From Novipirellula caenicola (lineage in GTDB: Bacteria; Planctomycetota; Planctomycetia; Pirellulales; Pirellulaceae): a stretch of 64,000 nt of DNA. This document shows positions 52,673 through 61,423 of this stretch, in pieces; position 1 is the stretch's first letter; every line of letters begins with the position of its first letter. The notes under the pieces are model-generated. The model did not search any database, was not told the DNA's origin, and saw only the letters and a list, made by a program, of their open reading frames with translations. Location: contig NZ_BAABRO010000007.1 of the NCBI RefSeq assembly GCF_039545035.1, positions 62,001-126,000 of the forward strand, read 5' to 3'. Position numbers and translations under genes: made by a program.

Positions 52673-55600
52673 TTACTCCACCGAAACAAATTGATCGAGG
52701 TTGAATATCAAATGAGCCACGGAGGTCCACGCGGCGTGTTCGGTCATGTCAAGCTTCGCGTCGCGAGCGGATTGTCCGATCGCAAGCAGTTCGCTCTCAG
52801 CTTCGGGTTGCGACTTGAAATGATTGCGGAAATAATCGAGCGAGCCGAGCAGTACCTTGGTCGATCTCTCGGAGATCGGTTTGGCAATCGCCCACTGATA
52901 CATCGTTGCGATTCGCTCGCCGTCGGAGAGCTCTGCAGCTTGCAATCCGCGTTCGGAAAGTTTGCGAGCCGCTTCGAGGAACGTCGGGTCATTCATCAGC
53001 ACCAACGCTTGTAGAGGCGTGTTGGTCCGTCGGACTCGAACATTGCAAACCTCGCGTCCACCCGCATCAAAAATGATTTGACGAGGTGGATTGACCGCGC
53101 GTTTCCAGTACGAATACATGCTCTTTCGGTACAACGCATCACCGCTGCTGACACGATACTTCGTTCCTGCATTGGCCGCCAACGATTCCCACAAACCATC
53201 GGGTTGATAGGGGTTGACCGAAGGGCCGCCTGGTTGGTCGTGAAGCAATCCACTTGCTTGCAGCGCAATATCACGGATGACAAAACCGTCGCTGCGATAA
53301 CGAGGGCCGCGGGCCAGCAGCCGATTGGCGGGATCGATCGCGGCGACCGATTCGGTCAATCGCGACGATTGCCGGTACGTTTGACTTGTGACAATCAGTC
53401 GATGCATCGCTTTGACATCCCATCCCGATTCGATGAACTCGACGGCCAACCAATCGAGTAATTCGGGATGGGAGGGTACTTCGCCTTGCACTCCGAAATC
53501 TTCAGTCGTCGACACCAATCCCGTTCCGAAATGATCTTGCCAAATCCGGTTGATCGTCACGCGTGCGGTCAGTGGGTGCTCGCGAGAGACCAGCCACTTT
53601 GCTAATTCAAGTCGGTCGGCGGGCTGTGATGCGTCCGGTGACGAAAGCAGCGCCGAAGGAACACCGCGTTTCAGCACTTCGCTTTTGTCTGGTGCATCGT
53701 ACTGGCCACGCATCAGCAGATAAGCCGGCAGCGGTTCGCCCTCGCGTTCTTTCATCACCATCGCCGTCGCGATCTTCGCGCCGGTACGCTTGAGTGCCCG
53801 GTCCGCGTCTTTGAAACGTTGTTCCGCTCGCTTCAATTCAGGGTCAATCGACTCGTAGTAATTGGAAAGCTTTGTTTGTTCGTCCTTGGAACGCGATTTC
53901 AATGGTTTTTGCAGGATCGCCACGATCGATTGGTCTGCGATAAAATGTTCGCGATCCGCGTTTGCATTTCGTGCCGCCGTTTGCAGTCGAAATTTGCCGA
54001 TCGAATGGTTAGGGAAATCTCGAGTGAAGCTCATCGAGACTTTGATCGTCGTATTGGGTTCGGGATGAATGGGCGTCTTCAGATCCAAGGTCAAACGGAC
54101 GTTCTCGGCATGATTGCTGTGGATGCCCCATCCCGAGCGTAGATCGTCATCGAGCACGTGCTCGGGACTGTAGTTTGGTTGCTGGCGACTTGCCGTCGCC
54201 GAGACGATTTCAATCGGCTGGTTCTCTGACGACACCTTTACATCGGTCAGCACAAAGTTGCCGTTCGAGCTGGGGGCTAATTGATTGGGTTTGGTAAACG
54301 CATCGTCCACGATGGCTTCGATCTGCAACGCGTCGATCCGCTGGGGTTCTGGATTTTCGTCCGACGGCGCGAAAGGTTGCAGTTCGATTTCATACGTCAC
54401 TCCCTGCGCGGATTCGGTGGTCGAGTACTCGATGGTGTTGTCGTCATTGATATGAAGTTTGCCGGTGCCGCGGAGCGTTGCGTTTTGGATCGTTGCATCT
54501 CGCCACGGTCGGTAGGGTGAATCGGGCAAGTCGTCTTTGATTTCTTCGATCCACGCATTCATACGTTGGAACAACCCATTGCGGGCCGCGGTCCGTTCGC
54601 GTTTCGCGTTTTCATAAGCTGCGATGATTTCATCAGGCACTGCTGCCAACGGCGATACCGCCGTCATCGTTGGCATCGCATCGACGCCTTTGCCGATCCC
54701 CCGTTCGCCGATGTTGTTGAAATAGCTGTACAGTTGAAAGAACTCTTTTTGGCTTAGCGGGTCGTATTTATGGTCGTGACACCGGGCGCAACCAAACGTC
54801 AATCCCATCCAGACGGTGGAGGTGGTTTCGACACGATCGATCACGTTTTCGACGAAGAATTCAGCGGCGAGGGCTCCGCCTTCGCTGTTTTGACGATGGT
54901 TGCGATTGAATGTCGTCGCCAATCGTTGAGCATCCGTGGCCGCCGGAAGCATGTCACCGGCAAGCTGCTCGATCGTAAACTGATCAAACGGCATGTTGTC
55001 GTGATACGCCTTGATCACCCAATCTCGCCACGGCCAATTGGTTCGGCCATTGTCGTTCTGGTAACCATCGGTGTCGGCGTAGCGTGCGGCATCAAGCCAA
55101 CGTAGCGTTTGACGTTCGGCGTAGCCCATCGAATCGAGCAGCCGGTCGACGGCTTCGCGATACGTGGACTCCGTCGGATCTGCTTGCATTCTGTCTTGAA
55201 GTTCTTGCGGCGGCAGCAGTCCCGTCAGCGTCAATGATGCACGACGCAGTTGAGTCATCCAATCCGCAGGCGAGGATGGCGCGAGCCCCGATTCAATCAA
55301 TCGCCGACCGACAAAGGCATCAATGGGGTTGATAGACCAGCGTTGGACCGTGGCGGCGTCCCAACCGGATTGCGTTGCCGCCGACTGGATCACCTCGACG
55401 GGAATGGGAGGTTTCTGCGGGGGTTCAAAGGCCCAGTGCCCCTCGTACGGAGCACCTTGTTTGATCCACAAATCGAGGATGCGTTTTTCTTCGCTTGATA
55501 GTGACCGATTGCTATCCGGCGGCGGCATTTGATCGCCTTCGTCGGTGCTATGGATGCGTACATGCAGTTCGCTCGATTCCACATCGCCTGGGACGACCGC

Positions 55601-55834
55601 GAAGTAGCCGCCGAGGTCGGCGAATAAGTTTTCTTCGCTGTCGGCCCTGAACTCGGAATCTTGATTTTCGGCATCCGGCCCGTGGCAATGAAAGCACTTG
55701 TCCGACAGGATCGGGCGGACTTGGTCGCTGAAGTCGATTGTTTCTTCGCCATGCAAATTGCATCGCGTGCCAGCAGAGATCGCAATCGCCACCACACACA
55801 CACGCAGGGGCAAATTCAAGAGGGGACTGCTCAC
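52673..55834 (-). CDS. PSD1 (DUF1549/DUF1553) c-type cytochrome-containing protein
   Basis: 1053 residues. Signal peptide (LPLRVCVVAIAISAG), then a planctomycete cytochrome c domain with one heme motif CFHCH (about 47-51) and RADSEENLFADLGG. DUF1549 follows (WSINPIDAFVGRRLIESGLAPS to RYADTDGYQNDNGRTNWPWRDWV), then a beta-sandwich insert (about 455-620), a helical linker, and DUF1553 (LAKWLVSREHPLTARVTINRIWQDHFG to NVRVRRTNTPLQALVLMNDP). It is a periplasmic protein of unknown redox role, thought to act on polysaccharides or with its DUF1501 partner, which begins 184 bases downstream. Confidence 0.92.
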   Translation of the reverse strand: MSSPLLNLPLRVCVVAIAISAGTRCNLHGEETIDFSDQVRPILSDKCFHCHGPDAENQDSEFRADSEENLFADLGGYFAVVPGDVESSELHVRIHSTDEGDQMPPPDSNRSLSSEEKRILDLWIKQGAPYEGHWAFEPPQKPPIPVEVIQSAATQSGWDAATVQRWSINPIDAFVGRRLIESGLAPSSPADWMTQLRRASLTLTGLLPPQELQDRMQADPTESTYREAVDRLLDSMGYAERQTLRWLDAARYADTDGYQNDNGRTNWPWRDWVIKAYHDNMPFDQFTIEQLAGDMLPAATDAQRLATTFNRNHRQNSEGGALAAEFFVENVIDRVETTSTVWMGLTFGCARCHDHKYDPLSQKEFFQLYSYFNNIGERGIGKGVDAMPTMTAVSPLAAVPDEIIAAYENAKRERTAARNGLFQRMNAWIEEIKDDLPDSPYRPWRDATIQNATLRGTGKLHINDDNTIEYSTTESAQGVTYEIELQPFAPSDENPEPQRIDALQIEAIVDDAFTKPNQLAPSSNGNFVLTDVKVSSENQPIEIVSATASRQQPNYSPEHVLDDDLRSGWGIHSNHAENVRLTLDLKTPIHPEPNTTIKVSMSFTRDFPNHSIGKFRLQTAARNANADREHFIADQSIVAILQKPLKSRSKDEQTKLSNYYESIDPELKRAEQRFKDADRALKRTGAKIATAMVMKEREGEPLPAYLLMRGQYDAPDKSEVLKRGVPSALLSSPDASQPADRLELAKWLVSREHPLTARVTINRIWQDHFGTGLVSTTEDFGVQGEVPSHPELLDWLAVEFIESGWDVKAMHRLIVTSQTYRQSSRLTESVAAIDPANRLLARGPRYRSDGFVIRDIALQASGLLHDQPGGPSVNPYQPDGLWESLAANAGTKYRVSSGDALYRKSMYSYWKRAVNPPRQIIFDAGGREVCNVRVRRTNTPLQALVLMNDPTFLEAARKLSERGLQAAELSDGERIATMYQWAIAKPISERSTKVLLGSLDYFRNHFKSQPEAESELLAIGQSARDAKLDMTEHAAWTSVAHLIFNLDQFVSVE

Positions 55835-56445
55835 GTTTCAATCCGATGGAAGAAGGGAATTGGCGGCCTCGATACGACTGGGCAGCCAATTCGTGATGCA
55901 GCCAAGTCGATCTCACAGCCAAAGTCACTGTCAGGTGGGGTCACATCCCTGGTGCGAATGTGACTCAGCGACTTGTTGTTTTGCCCGCCGTCTCACGGCA
56001 CCAGGGCAATCAAAGCGATTGCTGAAATGCGTGAGTTGTTACGGCAAAGGGCACGAAGTTACGGTCTTCTTCGTTGCTGTCGACTTGTGGACAACGCTTG
56101 GATTCTAATCCACCAAGCAGCCAACTCCAAGTCACGTTCCGGCCAAGCGGGGCTGAACGCAGAGTTTCGACGTCGAAATTGCAAGATTTTGTCACGTCAG
56201 CGTGAGCGACAATTGCCATCAAGTCGCGAGCATGCAAGCCCAGTGTGGTAAAGCGTTTAGAGCCAGAGAATGACGGTGTATATGCGTTGTAGCGACGCTC
56301 GCCAGAGAGTGGATGGTTGCCACGTAAATTCAATCACCACCTTCTGGCGAAGGCAGCTGCGAAAAAATGAATCTTCACCGTCTGTCCAAGGACGCTGCCT
56401 GAAAATGCTTCACAGCGTTGATACAAAACACCATCGGTCGTGACC
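55835..56445. other. Intergenic region with a remnant of the MITE-like end
   Basis: 611 bases between PSD1 and xylA. At 56401-56420 the sequence GAAAATGCTTCACAG-CGTTG copies the right end of the element at 11235-11655 with one mismatch, but without its partner end nearby, so it is probably a relic. No gene is supported; short open frames here have no ribosome site and no family match. Confidence 0.45.
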
Positions 56446-56477
56446 GCCGGCCTGTGGGGTTCGATCCACAGGCCGGC
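56446..56477 (-). terminator. Terminator-like hairpin after xylA
   Basis: GCCGGCCTGTGG (56446-56457) pairs perfectly with CCACAGGCCGGC (56466-56477) around an 8-base loop, 18 bases beyond the xylA stop on the minus strand. A weak T run (GGTGTTTTGT) lies about 20 bases further on. Confidence 0.7.
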
Positions 56478-56495
56478 AGCAAACCGGTGGGAAAA

Positions 56496-57812
56496 CTACT
56501 TTTTGTCCAAGTAACGATTGAAAATGTTTTCCAGCAATTCTTGACGTCCGCTGCTGTTCGTAGCGGCTTCGCCCTTTTCGAGCATCAGCGTCTCCAGTTC
56601 GCCGAAGGAGGTGTTGCCCGCCTCGATTTTTTGGCCCAATTCTCCGTCCCAGCTGCTGTATCGCTGGTCGACCAGTTTGCTCAGGGCGCCCTCTTCGATG
56701 ATGTTTGCGGCGACTTTCAAGCCGCGAGCGAACGCGTCCATGCTGCCGATGTGGGCGTAGAACAGGTCGATGGGTTCAAAGCTTTCGCGACGGACCTTGG
56801 CGTCAAAGTTCACTCCGCCTGGTGCCAAACCGTACTTCAGCAACACCAACATGATCTGCGTCGTCAGGTAATAATTGGTCGCAAATTGGTCGGTGTCCCA
56901 GCCCAACAGCAAGTCGCCGGTATTCGCGTCGATCGATCCGAGTGCGCCTTGCATGCCAGCGTATTCGAGTTCGTGCATCATCTCGTGACCGGCTAAGGTC
57001 GCGTGATTGGTTTCGATGTTCAGTTTGAAGTGATCGGTCAGATCATAGGCACGCAAAAAGTTCAAGCAGGCTGCGGCATCCGAATCGTATTGATGCTTGG
57101 TTGGCTCTTTAGGTTTCGGTTCGATCAAGAATTGTCCCTTAAAGCCGATCTCTTTCGCATAGTCGACGGCCATGTGAAAGAAGCGAGCGAGGTGATCGAG
57201 TTCGCGTTTCATGTCGGTGTTGTATAGACACTGGTAGCCCTCGCGACCGCCCCAGAACACATAGTTTTCGCCACCGAGTTCCTTGGTGACTTCAAGCGCC
57301 TTTTTGACTTGTGCCGCGGCATAGGCGAACACTTCGACGTTGCACGTCGTTGCCGCACCGTGCATGAAACGCGGATTGCTGAACATGTTGGCGGTGCCCC
57401 ACAACAGCTTGACGCCGGTTCGCTGCTGTTCTTCGCCGAGCACCTTGGCGACCGCGTCCAGATTGGCGTTGGACTCTTTTAGTGTCGCGCCTTCGGGGGC
57501 CACGTCGCGATCATGGAACGCGTAAAACGGAGCATCGAGTTTTTCAAAGAATTCGAATGCCGCGCGGGCTCGGTTGCATGCGTTTTCGACCGATTCGCTG
57601 CCATCGTCCCAAGGTCGCTGCATCGTGCCGCCGCCAAACGGGTCGCTGCCAGTGCCTCGAAACGTGTGCCAATAAGTGACGGTAAAACGCAAGTGATCCT
57701 TCATCGTTTTGCCCGCGACCACTTCGTCGGGGTTGTACCAACGAAATGCGAGCGGATTGTCCGAATCGGGGCCTTCGTACTTGATCTTGGAAACTTCAGG
57801 AAATGCGCTCAC
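56496..57812 (-). CDS. xylA: Xylose isomerase
   Basis: 438 residues from GTG 57812, the length of E. coli XylA; the frame is open far upstream but only this start fits the family and has AAGGCGAG before it. Active-site parts: [13 protein letters not shown] (catalytic His), [23 protein letters not shown]-type loop, [15 protein letters not shown] (metal Glu), [17 protein letters not shown] and [19 protein letters not shown] (metal Asp). It converts D-xylose to D-xylulose in the cytoplasm. It is divergent from xylR, which likely controls it through the 250-base gap. A terminator-like hairpin follows. Confidence 0.95.
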   Translation of the reverse strand: MSAFPEVSKIKYEGPDSDNPLAFRWYNPDEVVAGKTMKDHLRFTVTYWHTFRGTGSDPFGGGTMQRPWDDGSESVENACNRARAAFEFFEKLDAPFYAFHDRDVAPEGATLKESNANLDAVAKVLGEEQQRTGVKLLWGTANMFSNPRFMHGAATTCNVEVFAYAAAQVKKALEVTKELGGENYVFWGGREGYQCLYNTDMKRELDHLARFFHMAVDYAKEIGFKGQFLIEPKPKEPTKHQYDSDAAACLNFLRAYDLTDHFKLNIETNHATLAGHEMMHELEYAGMQGALGSIDANTGDLLLGWDTDQFATNYYLTTQIMLVLLKYGLAPGGVNFDAKVRRESFEPIDLFYAHIGSMDAFARGLKVAANIIEEGALSKLVDQRYSSWDGELGQKIEAGNTSFGELETLMLEKGEAATNSSGRQELLENIFNRYLDKK

Positions 57813-58061
57813 GGTAAGGCTCGCCTTGTAAAATCGGGTGGGAGAATCGAAAGAATGCGGGATCGGATAAATTTCACACTTTAAACGCGGTGGGGTCCTT
57901 GAAAGTATACAGGTTGCCACCCCCGTCGACGGGTGCTTGCGCCCCTTCAAGTCCCGGCTAAGGCGTATTTTCTCTGGCATTGTGGCATCGATCCAGTAGA
58001 CTTTTTGCAATCGATCGTAGATATTTCACATGGTTTGAAGTCTTGGGTTTGGAACGGTTTT

Positions 58062-59216
58062 ATGACGCGGCGATCTGTGGCACTACTGATCGAAACGTCC
58101 AATGGCTATTGCCGTGGGTTGTTAGACGGCATCATTTCGTACGCAAAACACCATGCAAATTGGTCCATTCACCTGACCGAACAAGAGCGTGGGGCGGCGC
58201 CACCGGCATGGTTGCAGACATGGAAGGGAGACGGCATCATCGCGCGGATTGAAACCGATACGATTGGCCGTCGTCTGAGAAAATTTGGACTGCCGATCGT
58301 CGATCTCAGCGCGGCGCGTCATGTCAAAGGCATCCCCTGGGCCGATACCGACGACGAAGCGATCTCGCGTTTGGGGGTTCAACATTTCACCGAACGTGGA
58401 TTCACGCAGTTGGCCTATTGTGGCGATCCTGGGTTCGAATGGTCCAACCTCCGGCGTGATCACTTCAAACGGATGACCATCGCGGCGGGGTGTTCATTCC
58501 ACGAGCACCAGATGACGCCTCGATATGATCCCGACTTTAGCTGGGATACCGAAAAGCGAGCGATCGCCACTTGGTTGAATCAATTGCCGCGGCCGGCTGC
58601 GATCATGGCTTGTTACGACTTTCAGGCTCAGCAGGTGTTGGACGTTTGTCGAGAACTCGAAATCGCGGTGCCCGAAGAGATTGCGGTCTTAGGCGTCGAC
58701 GATGACCGGTTGATTTGTGAGTTGGCCGAGCCAAACCTCTCCAGCGTGATTCCCGACACCAAATCCACCGGTTACGAAGCCGCCGAGCTGCTGGACCGAA
58801 TGATGCAAGGCGAGCCGGTGTCCCCCCGCCAACGTTTGATCACACAACCGCTGGGGATTCGCGTCCGCCAATCGACCGATACGCTTGCGATCGAAGATGT
58901 CGAAGTGGCGCGGGCGCTCAGCTACATCCGCCGCCACTCGCTAGCGAATATTCGTGTCACCGACATCCTGCGTCATGTCTCTCTGTCCCGCCGGGCACTG
59001 GAACATCGCTTCATGCGACTGATTGGCCATACCCCGCACGAAGAAATCATGCGAGTGCGAATCGACCGTATCAAGATCCTGCTTCGCGAAACGGATTTGT
59101 CGATCCATGAAATCGCCGAGCGTGCCGGATTTGAGTACGCCGAATACATGGCGGCCGTGTTCAAACGCGAAACGGGAACCACCCCCACTGAGTTTCGTGC
59201 CAAGTGTAACGCGTAA
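58062..59216 (+). CDS. xylR: XylR, AraC-family xylose regulator
   Basis: 384 residues from ATG 58062. An N-terminal LacI/PurR-like sugar-binding region (SVALLIETSNGYCRGLLDGIISYAKHH, GLPIVDLSA, FTQLAYCGDPGFEWSNLR, AIMACYDFQAQQVLDVCRE, VLGVDDDRLICELAEPNLSSV) is followed by an AraC-type double helix-turn-helix (about 285-384: VTDILRHVSLSRRALEHRFMRLIGHTP and IHEIAERAGFEYAEYMAAVFKRETGTTP). This is the arrangement of E. coli XylR. It binds xylose and is expected to activate the divergent xylA. Confidence 0.93.
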   Translation: MTRRSVALLIETSNGYCRGLLDGIISYAKHHANWSIHLTEQERGAAPPAWLQTWKGDGIIARIETDTIGRRLRKFGLPIVDLSAARHVKGIPWADTDDEAISRLGVQHFTERGFTQLAYCGDPGFEWSNLRRDHFKRMTIAAGCSFHEHQMTPRYDPDFSWDTEKRAIATWLNQLPRPAAIMACYDFQAQQVLDVCRELEIAVPEEIAVLGVDDDRLICELAEPNLSSVIPDTKSTGYEAAELLDRMMQGEPVSPRQRLITQPLGIRVRQSTDTLAIEDVEVARALSYIRRHSLANIRVTDILRHVSLSRRALEHRFMRLIGHTPHEEIMRVRIDRIKILLRETDLSIHEIAERAGFEYAEYMAAVFKRETGTTPTEFRAKCNA

Positions 59217-59245
59217 AGCAGTGTAGGAAGTGGTGTATTTTCGCC

Positions 59246-59701
59246 ATGTCCACAACGAGCGAGATCGAAGCGACGCGACGTCTATTGAAAAAGGCAACGC
59301 AGAACTATCATGCCAACCAGGGCATGGCGATCGCTCTTTTAGCAGAATCACCAGGTGTCGTTCGGTTTGTGAACCGTTTGGGCCAACAGGAATGCACCGT
59401 TCCCCCAATCCATTCCGACCGCCTGCCTAATGCAACGATCGAATTCATAAGTCGAAAGAATCATGATGGACGCAACGAAGCTGCAAGATTTGGTCGATAT
59501 GTTTTTTACATGTCGACGAGACGATTTGATGCAGATATTTGGCGAAATGTTATCGGCACTCGAAGCCGAGCAATCGATGCCGCCTGGCCGATTGATGTCT
59601 CGCAACTACGAAACCGCTCAAGCAAACCCCGAGATTCATACCTTGCCGGGGAATCTGAAAGATGCGCGCGATGCCATCTTTCCATTCTATTGGGGGACTG
59701 A
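59246..59701 (+). CDS. Doubtful short reading frame before the decarboxylase
   Basis: A frame begins ATG 59246 and reads MSTTSEIEATRRLLKKATQN for some 70 codons of plausible composition, but then runs over the decarboxylase start (59463) and ends at 59701 inside it. The first part could be a small real gene or the remnant of one; the overlapping second part is very likely noise. No family is recognised and no ribosome site stands out (GGAAG 13-17 bases upstream is the best). Confidence 0.2.
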   Translation: MSTTSEIEATRRLLKKATQNYHANQGMAIALLAESPGVVRFVNRLGQQECTVPPIHSDRLPNATIEFISRKNHDGRNEAARFGRYVFYMSTRRFDADIWRNVIGTRSRAIDAAWPIDVSQLRNRSSKPRDSYLAGESERCARCHLSILLGD

Positions 59702-61067
59702 TAGTTGGCAGTCAAAACTGCATCTCGAAAACGTCAAAGGGCCACCCAACTTTGCCTCGTTGATCGGCTCGATCGCGGCGCTTCTGAAAAATCCCAATCT
59801 CTGTGTCGATACGTATTGTTTGCGATCCAATGAATTGGAGGTCAAATCGATCACGGCGCTTGCGAATTTGATCTTCTATCACACCGAGTCGCCTTGGGGC
59901 GTGTTCACGATTGGTGGCACGATTTCAAATCTGTATGGTGGCAAAATCGGGATTGAAAAAGTCGCTCCCGGCACGATGCAAAATGGGCTTGGCGACAAAA
60001 GATTAGCGGGACTGGTTTCCGAGGCGGGGCATTATTCCAACGCCACCTTGGCCGGTTGGCTGGGGATCGGAGTCAAGAATCTGCACTCGGTTCCCACCGA
60101 TGAAAACATGTCAATGCGGTTGGATCGATTGGAGCAAAAGCTTGACGAACTGTATTCGGATGACGTCAAGGTTGCCTTTGTCATCGCCACCTTCGGCACC
60201 ACGGATGCCTTTGGGATTGATGACATTCAATCGATCAAGCAGATCATCGATCGCAAATCGCAGCAATACGGCGTCACGCCGGCGCATCTGCATGTGGATG
60301 CCGCAGTCGGTTGGATCAGTTGCTTTTTGACCGAATACAATATTCAAACCAACCCGCTTGGTGCGAATACGGAAACGTTGGAATTGATTCAGCGCAGCCA
60401 ACAAGCGACGGTCGGGTTTCGCTATGCCGATTCGGTCACCCTTGATTTTCACAAAATGGGTTGGGGGCATTATCCGTCGAGCGCGTTCATTGTCCGTCAT
60501 CGCGACGACTTGCTGCACCTGACGCGAACGCTCGAGGAGATCCCTTACTTTTCGGAAGCCGATTTTCGTCATGATCCGGCGCTATTTACGCTGGAGTGTT
60601 CGCGGCCGGGGATTGGTCCCTACGCCGTGATGGCGTCGCTCAATGGCATCGGGTTGAACGGTTACCGCTGCCTGGTGGCCAACGCGATCGAAAAAGCGAA
60701 CCAGTTGAAAAAGCTAATCGAAGAACTCGATTTTTGCAAAGTGCTGAACTTGAACACGCCCGGGCCGAGTGTGTGTTGGTGGGTGTTGCCGCGAGGACGC
60801 AACGCGAAAGAGTTGTTCAAGCAACTCGAAGAGGGGACGATGTCAGTCGAGGCCCGAACGCAATACTTTGAAGAGATCAAGCGGCTCTACAACAAACGAG
60901 CCGCCACGCTCGATCCCGCCGTCGATGCACGATTGAGCTTCACGACGTCGATTGGTTACTGTCCTCATGGGATCCAATTGCCCGCTTGGAAGGCCGTGAT
61001 CTTCAATCCCAAAACCGACGACGAAGTGATCGATCGTCTTGTCGCCAGTATCAAAGATCTTGTCTGA
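59463..61067 (+). CDS. PLP-dependent group II decarboxylase
   Basis: 534 residues. The fold type I decarboxylase pattern is clear: YWGTDSWQSKLHLENVKGPPN near the start, FTIGGTISNLYGG (PLP phosphate loop), HLHVDAAVGWISCF (Asp-Ala-Ala stacking) and VTLDFHKMGWGHYPSS with the Schiff-base Lys331. It belongs with glutamate/tyrosine/aromatic-amino-acid or cysteine-sulfinate decarboxylases; the substrate cannot be assigned. An N-terminal helical part (1-60) precedes the PLP domain. Alone on its strand, after xylR. Confidence 0.88.
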   Translation: MMDATKLQDLVDMFFTCRRDDLMQIFGEMLSALEAEQSMPPGRLMSRNYETAQANPEIHTLPGNLKDARDAIFPFYWGTDSWQSKLHLENVKGPPNFASLIGSIAALLKNPNLCVDTYCLRSNELEVKSITALANLIFYHTESPWGVFTIGGTISNLYGGKIGIEKVAPGTMQNGLGDKRLAGLVSEAGHYSNATLAGWLGIGVKNLHSVPTDENMSMRLDRLEQKLDELYSDDVKVAFVIATFGTTDAFGIDDIQSIKQIIDRKSQQYGVTPAHLHVDAAVGWISCFLTEYNIQTNPLGANTETLELIQRSQQATVGFRYADSVTLDFHKMGWGHYPSSAFIVRHRDDLLHLTRTLEEIPYFSEADFRHDPALFTLECSRPGIGPYAVMASLNGIGLNGYRCLVANAIEKANQLKKLIEELDFCKVLNLNTPGPSVCWWVLPRGRNAKELFKQLEEGTMSVEARTQYFEEIKRLYNKRAATLDPAVDARLSFTTSIGYCPHGIQLPAWKAVIFNPKTDDEVIDRLVASIKDLV

Positions 61068-61140
61068 TGCGATGACAGAGCATCGGGCCGGTTCCATTGA
61101 GCCGTTAAGGGCGGTCGGAACAATCAGTGACGGGCTTTCC

Positions 61141-61326
61141 CGTAGCGGAAGTCGTCAAGACTTTCGTTTTCCAGGCTGGTCGAAACTCTTAACGGCTTGT
61201 TGATTTAGTCGTACGACGGACTTCCGAGTCCGTCGAATACACCATTGACGGACTCGGAGGTCCATCATACACCCTCGCCGCAGGGAACTTCATTAAATCA
61301 ACAAGCCGTTGACGAGTTCCGCTACG
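61141..61326. mobile_element. Palindromic MITE-like element with nested inverted repeats
   Basis: About 185 bases. The outer ends CGTAGCGGAAGTCGTCAA (61141-61158) and the complement of 61309-61326 match with one change. Next, AACGGCTTGTTGATTTA (61191-61207) pairs perfectly with 61294-61310. The inner GTACGACGGACTTCCGAGTC + CGTC (61211-61234) pairs with 61247-61270 with a few changes. A spacer (61159-61190) is found only on the left side, so one arm has an insertion. It has no coding capacity and fills the gap between decarboxylase and sulfatase ends. Confidence 0.75.
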
Positions 61327-61423
61327 TCAGTAATTACTCCGAAGGTCCTAAGGACGACGGCCTGTGGGAACCGGCCTTACTTGAAACTGCACACTTATTT
61401 TTCCATCGTTCCCAACCAAATAC

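Noticed and set aside
56010-56333. 107-residue minus-strand frame between PSD1 and xylA
   Set aside because: No ribosome site and no recognisable domain; composition looks non-coding.
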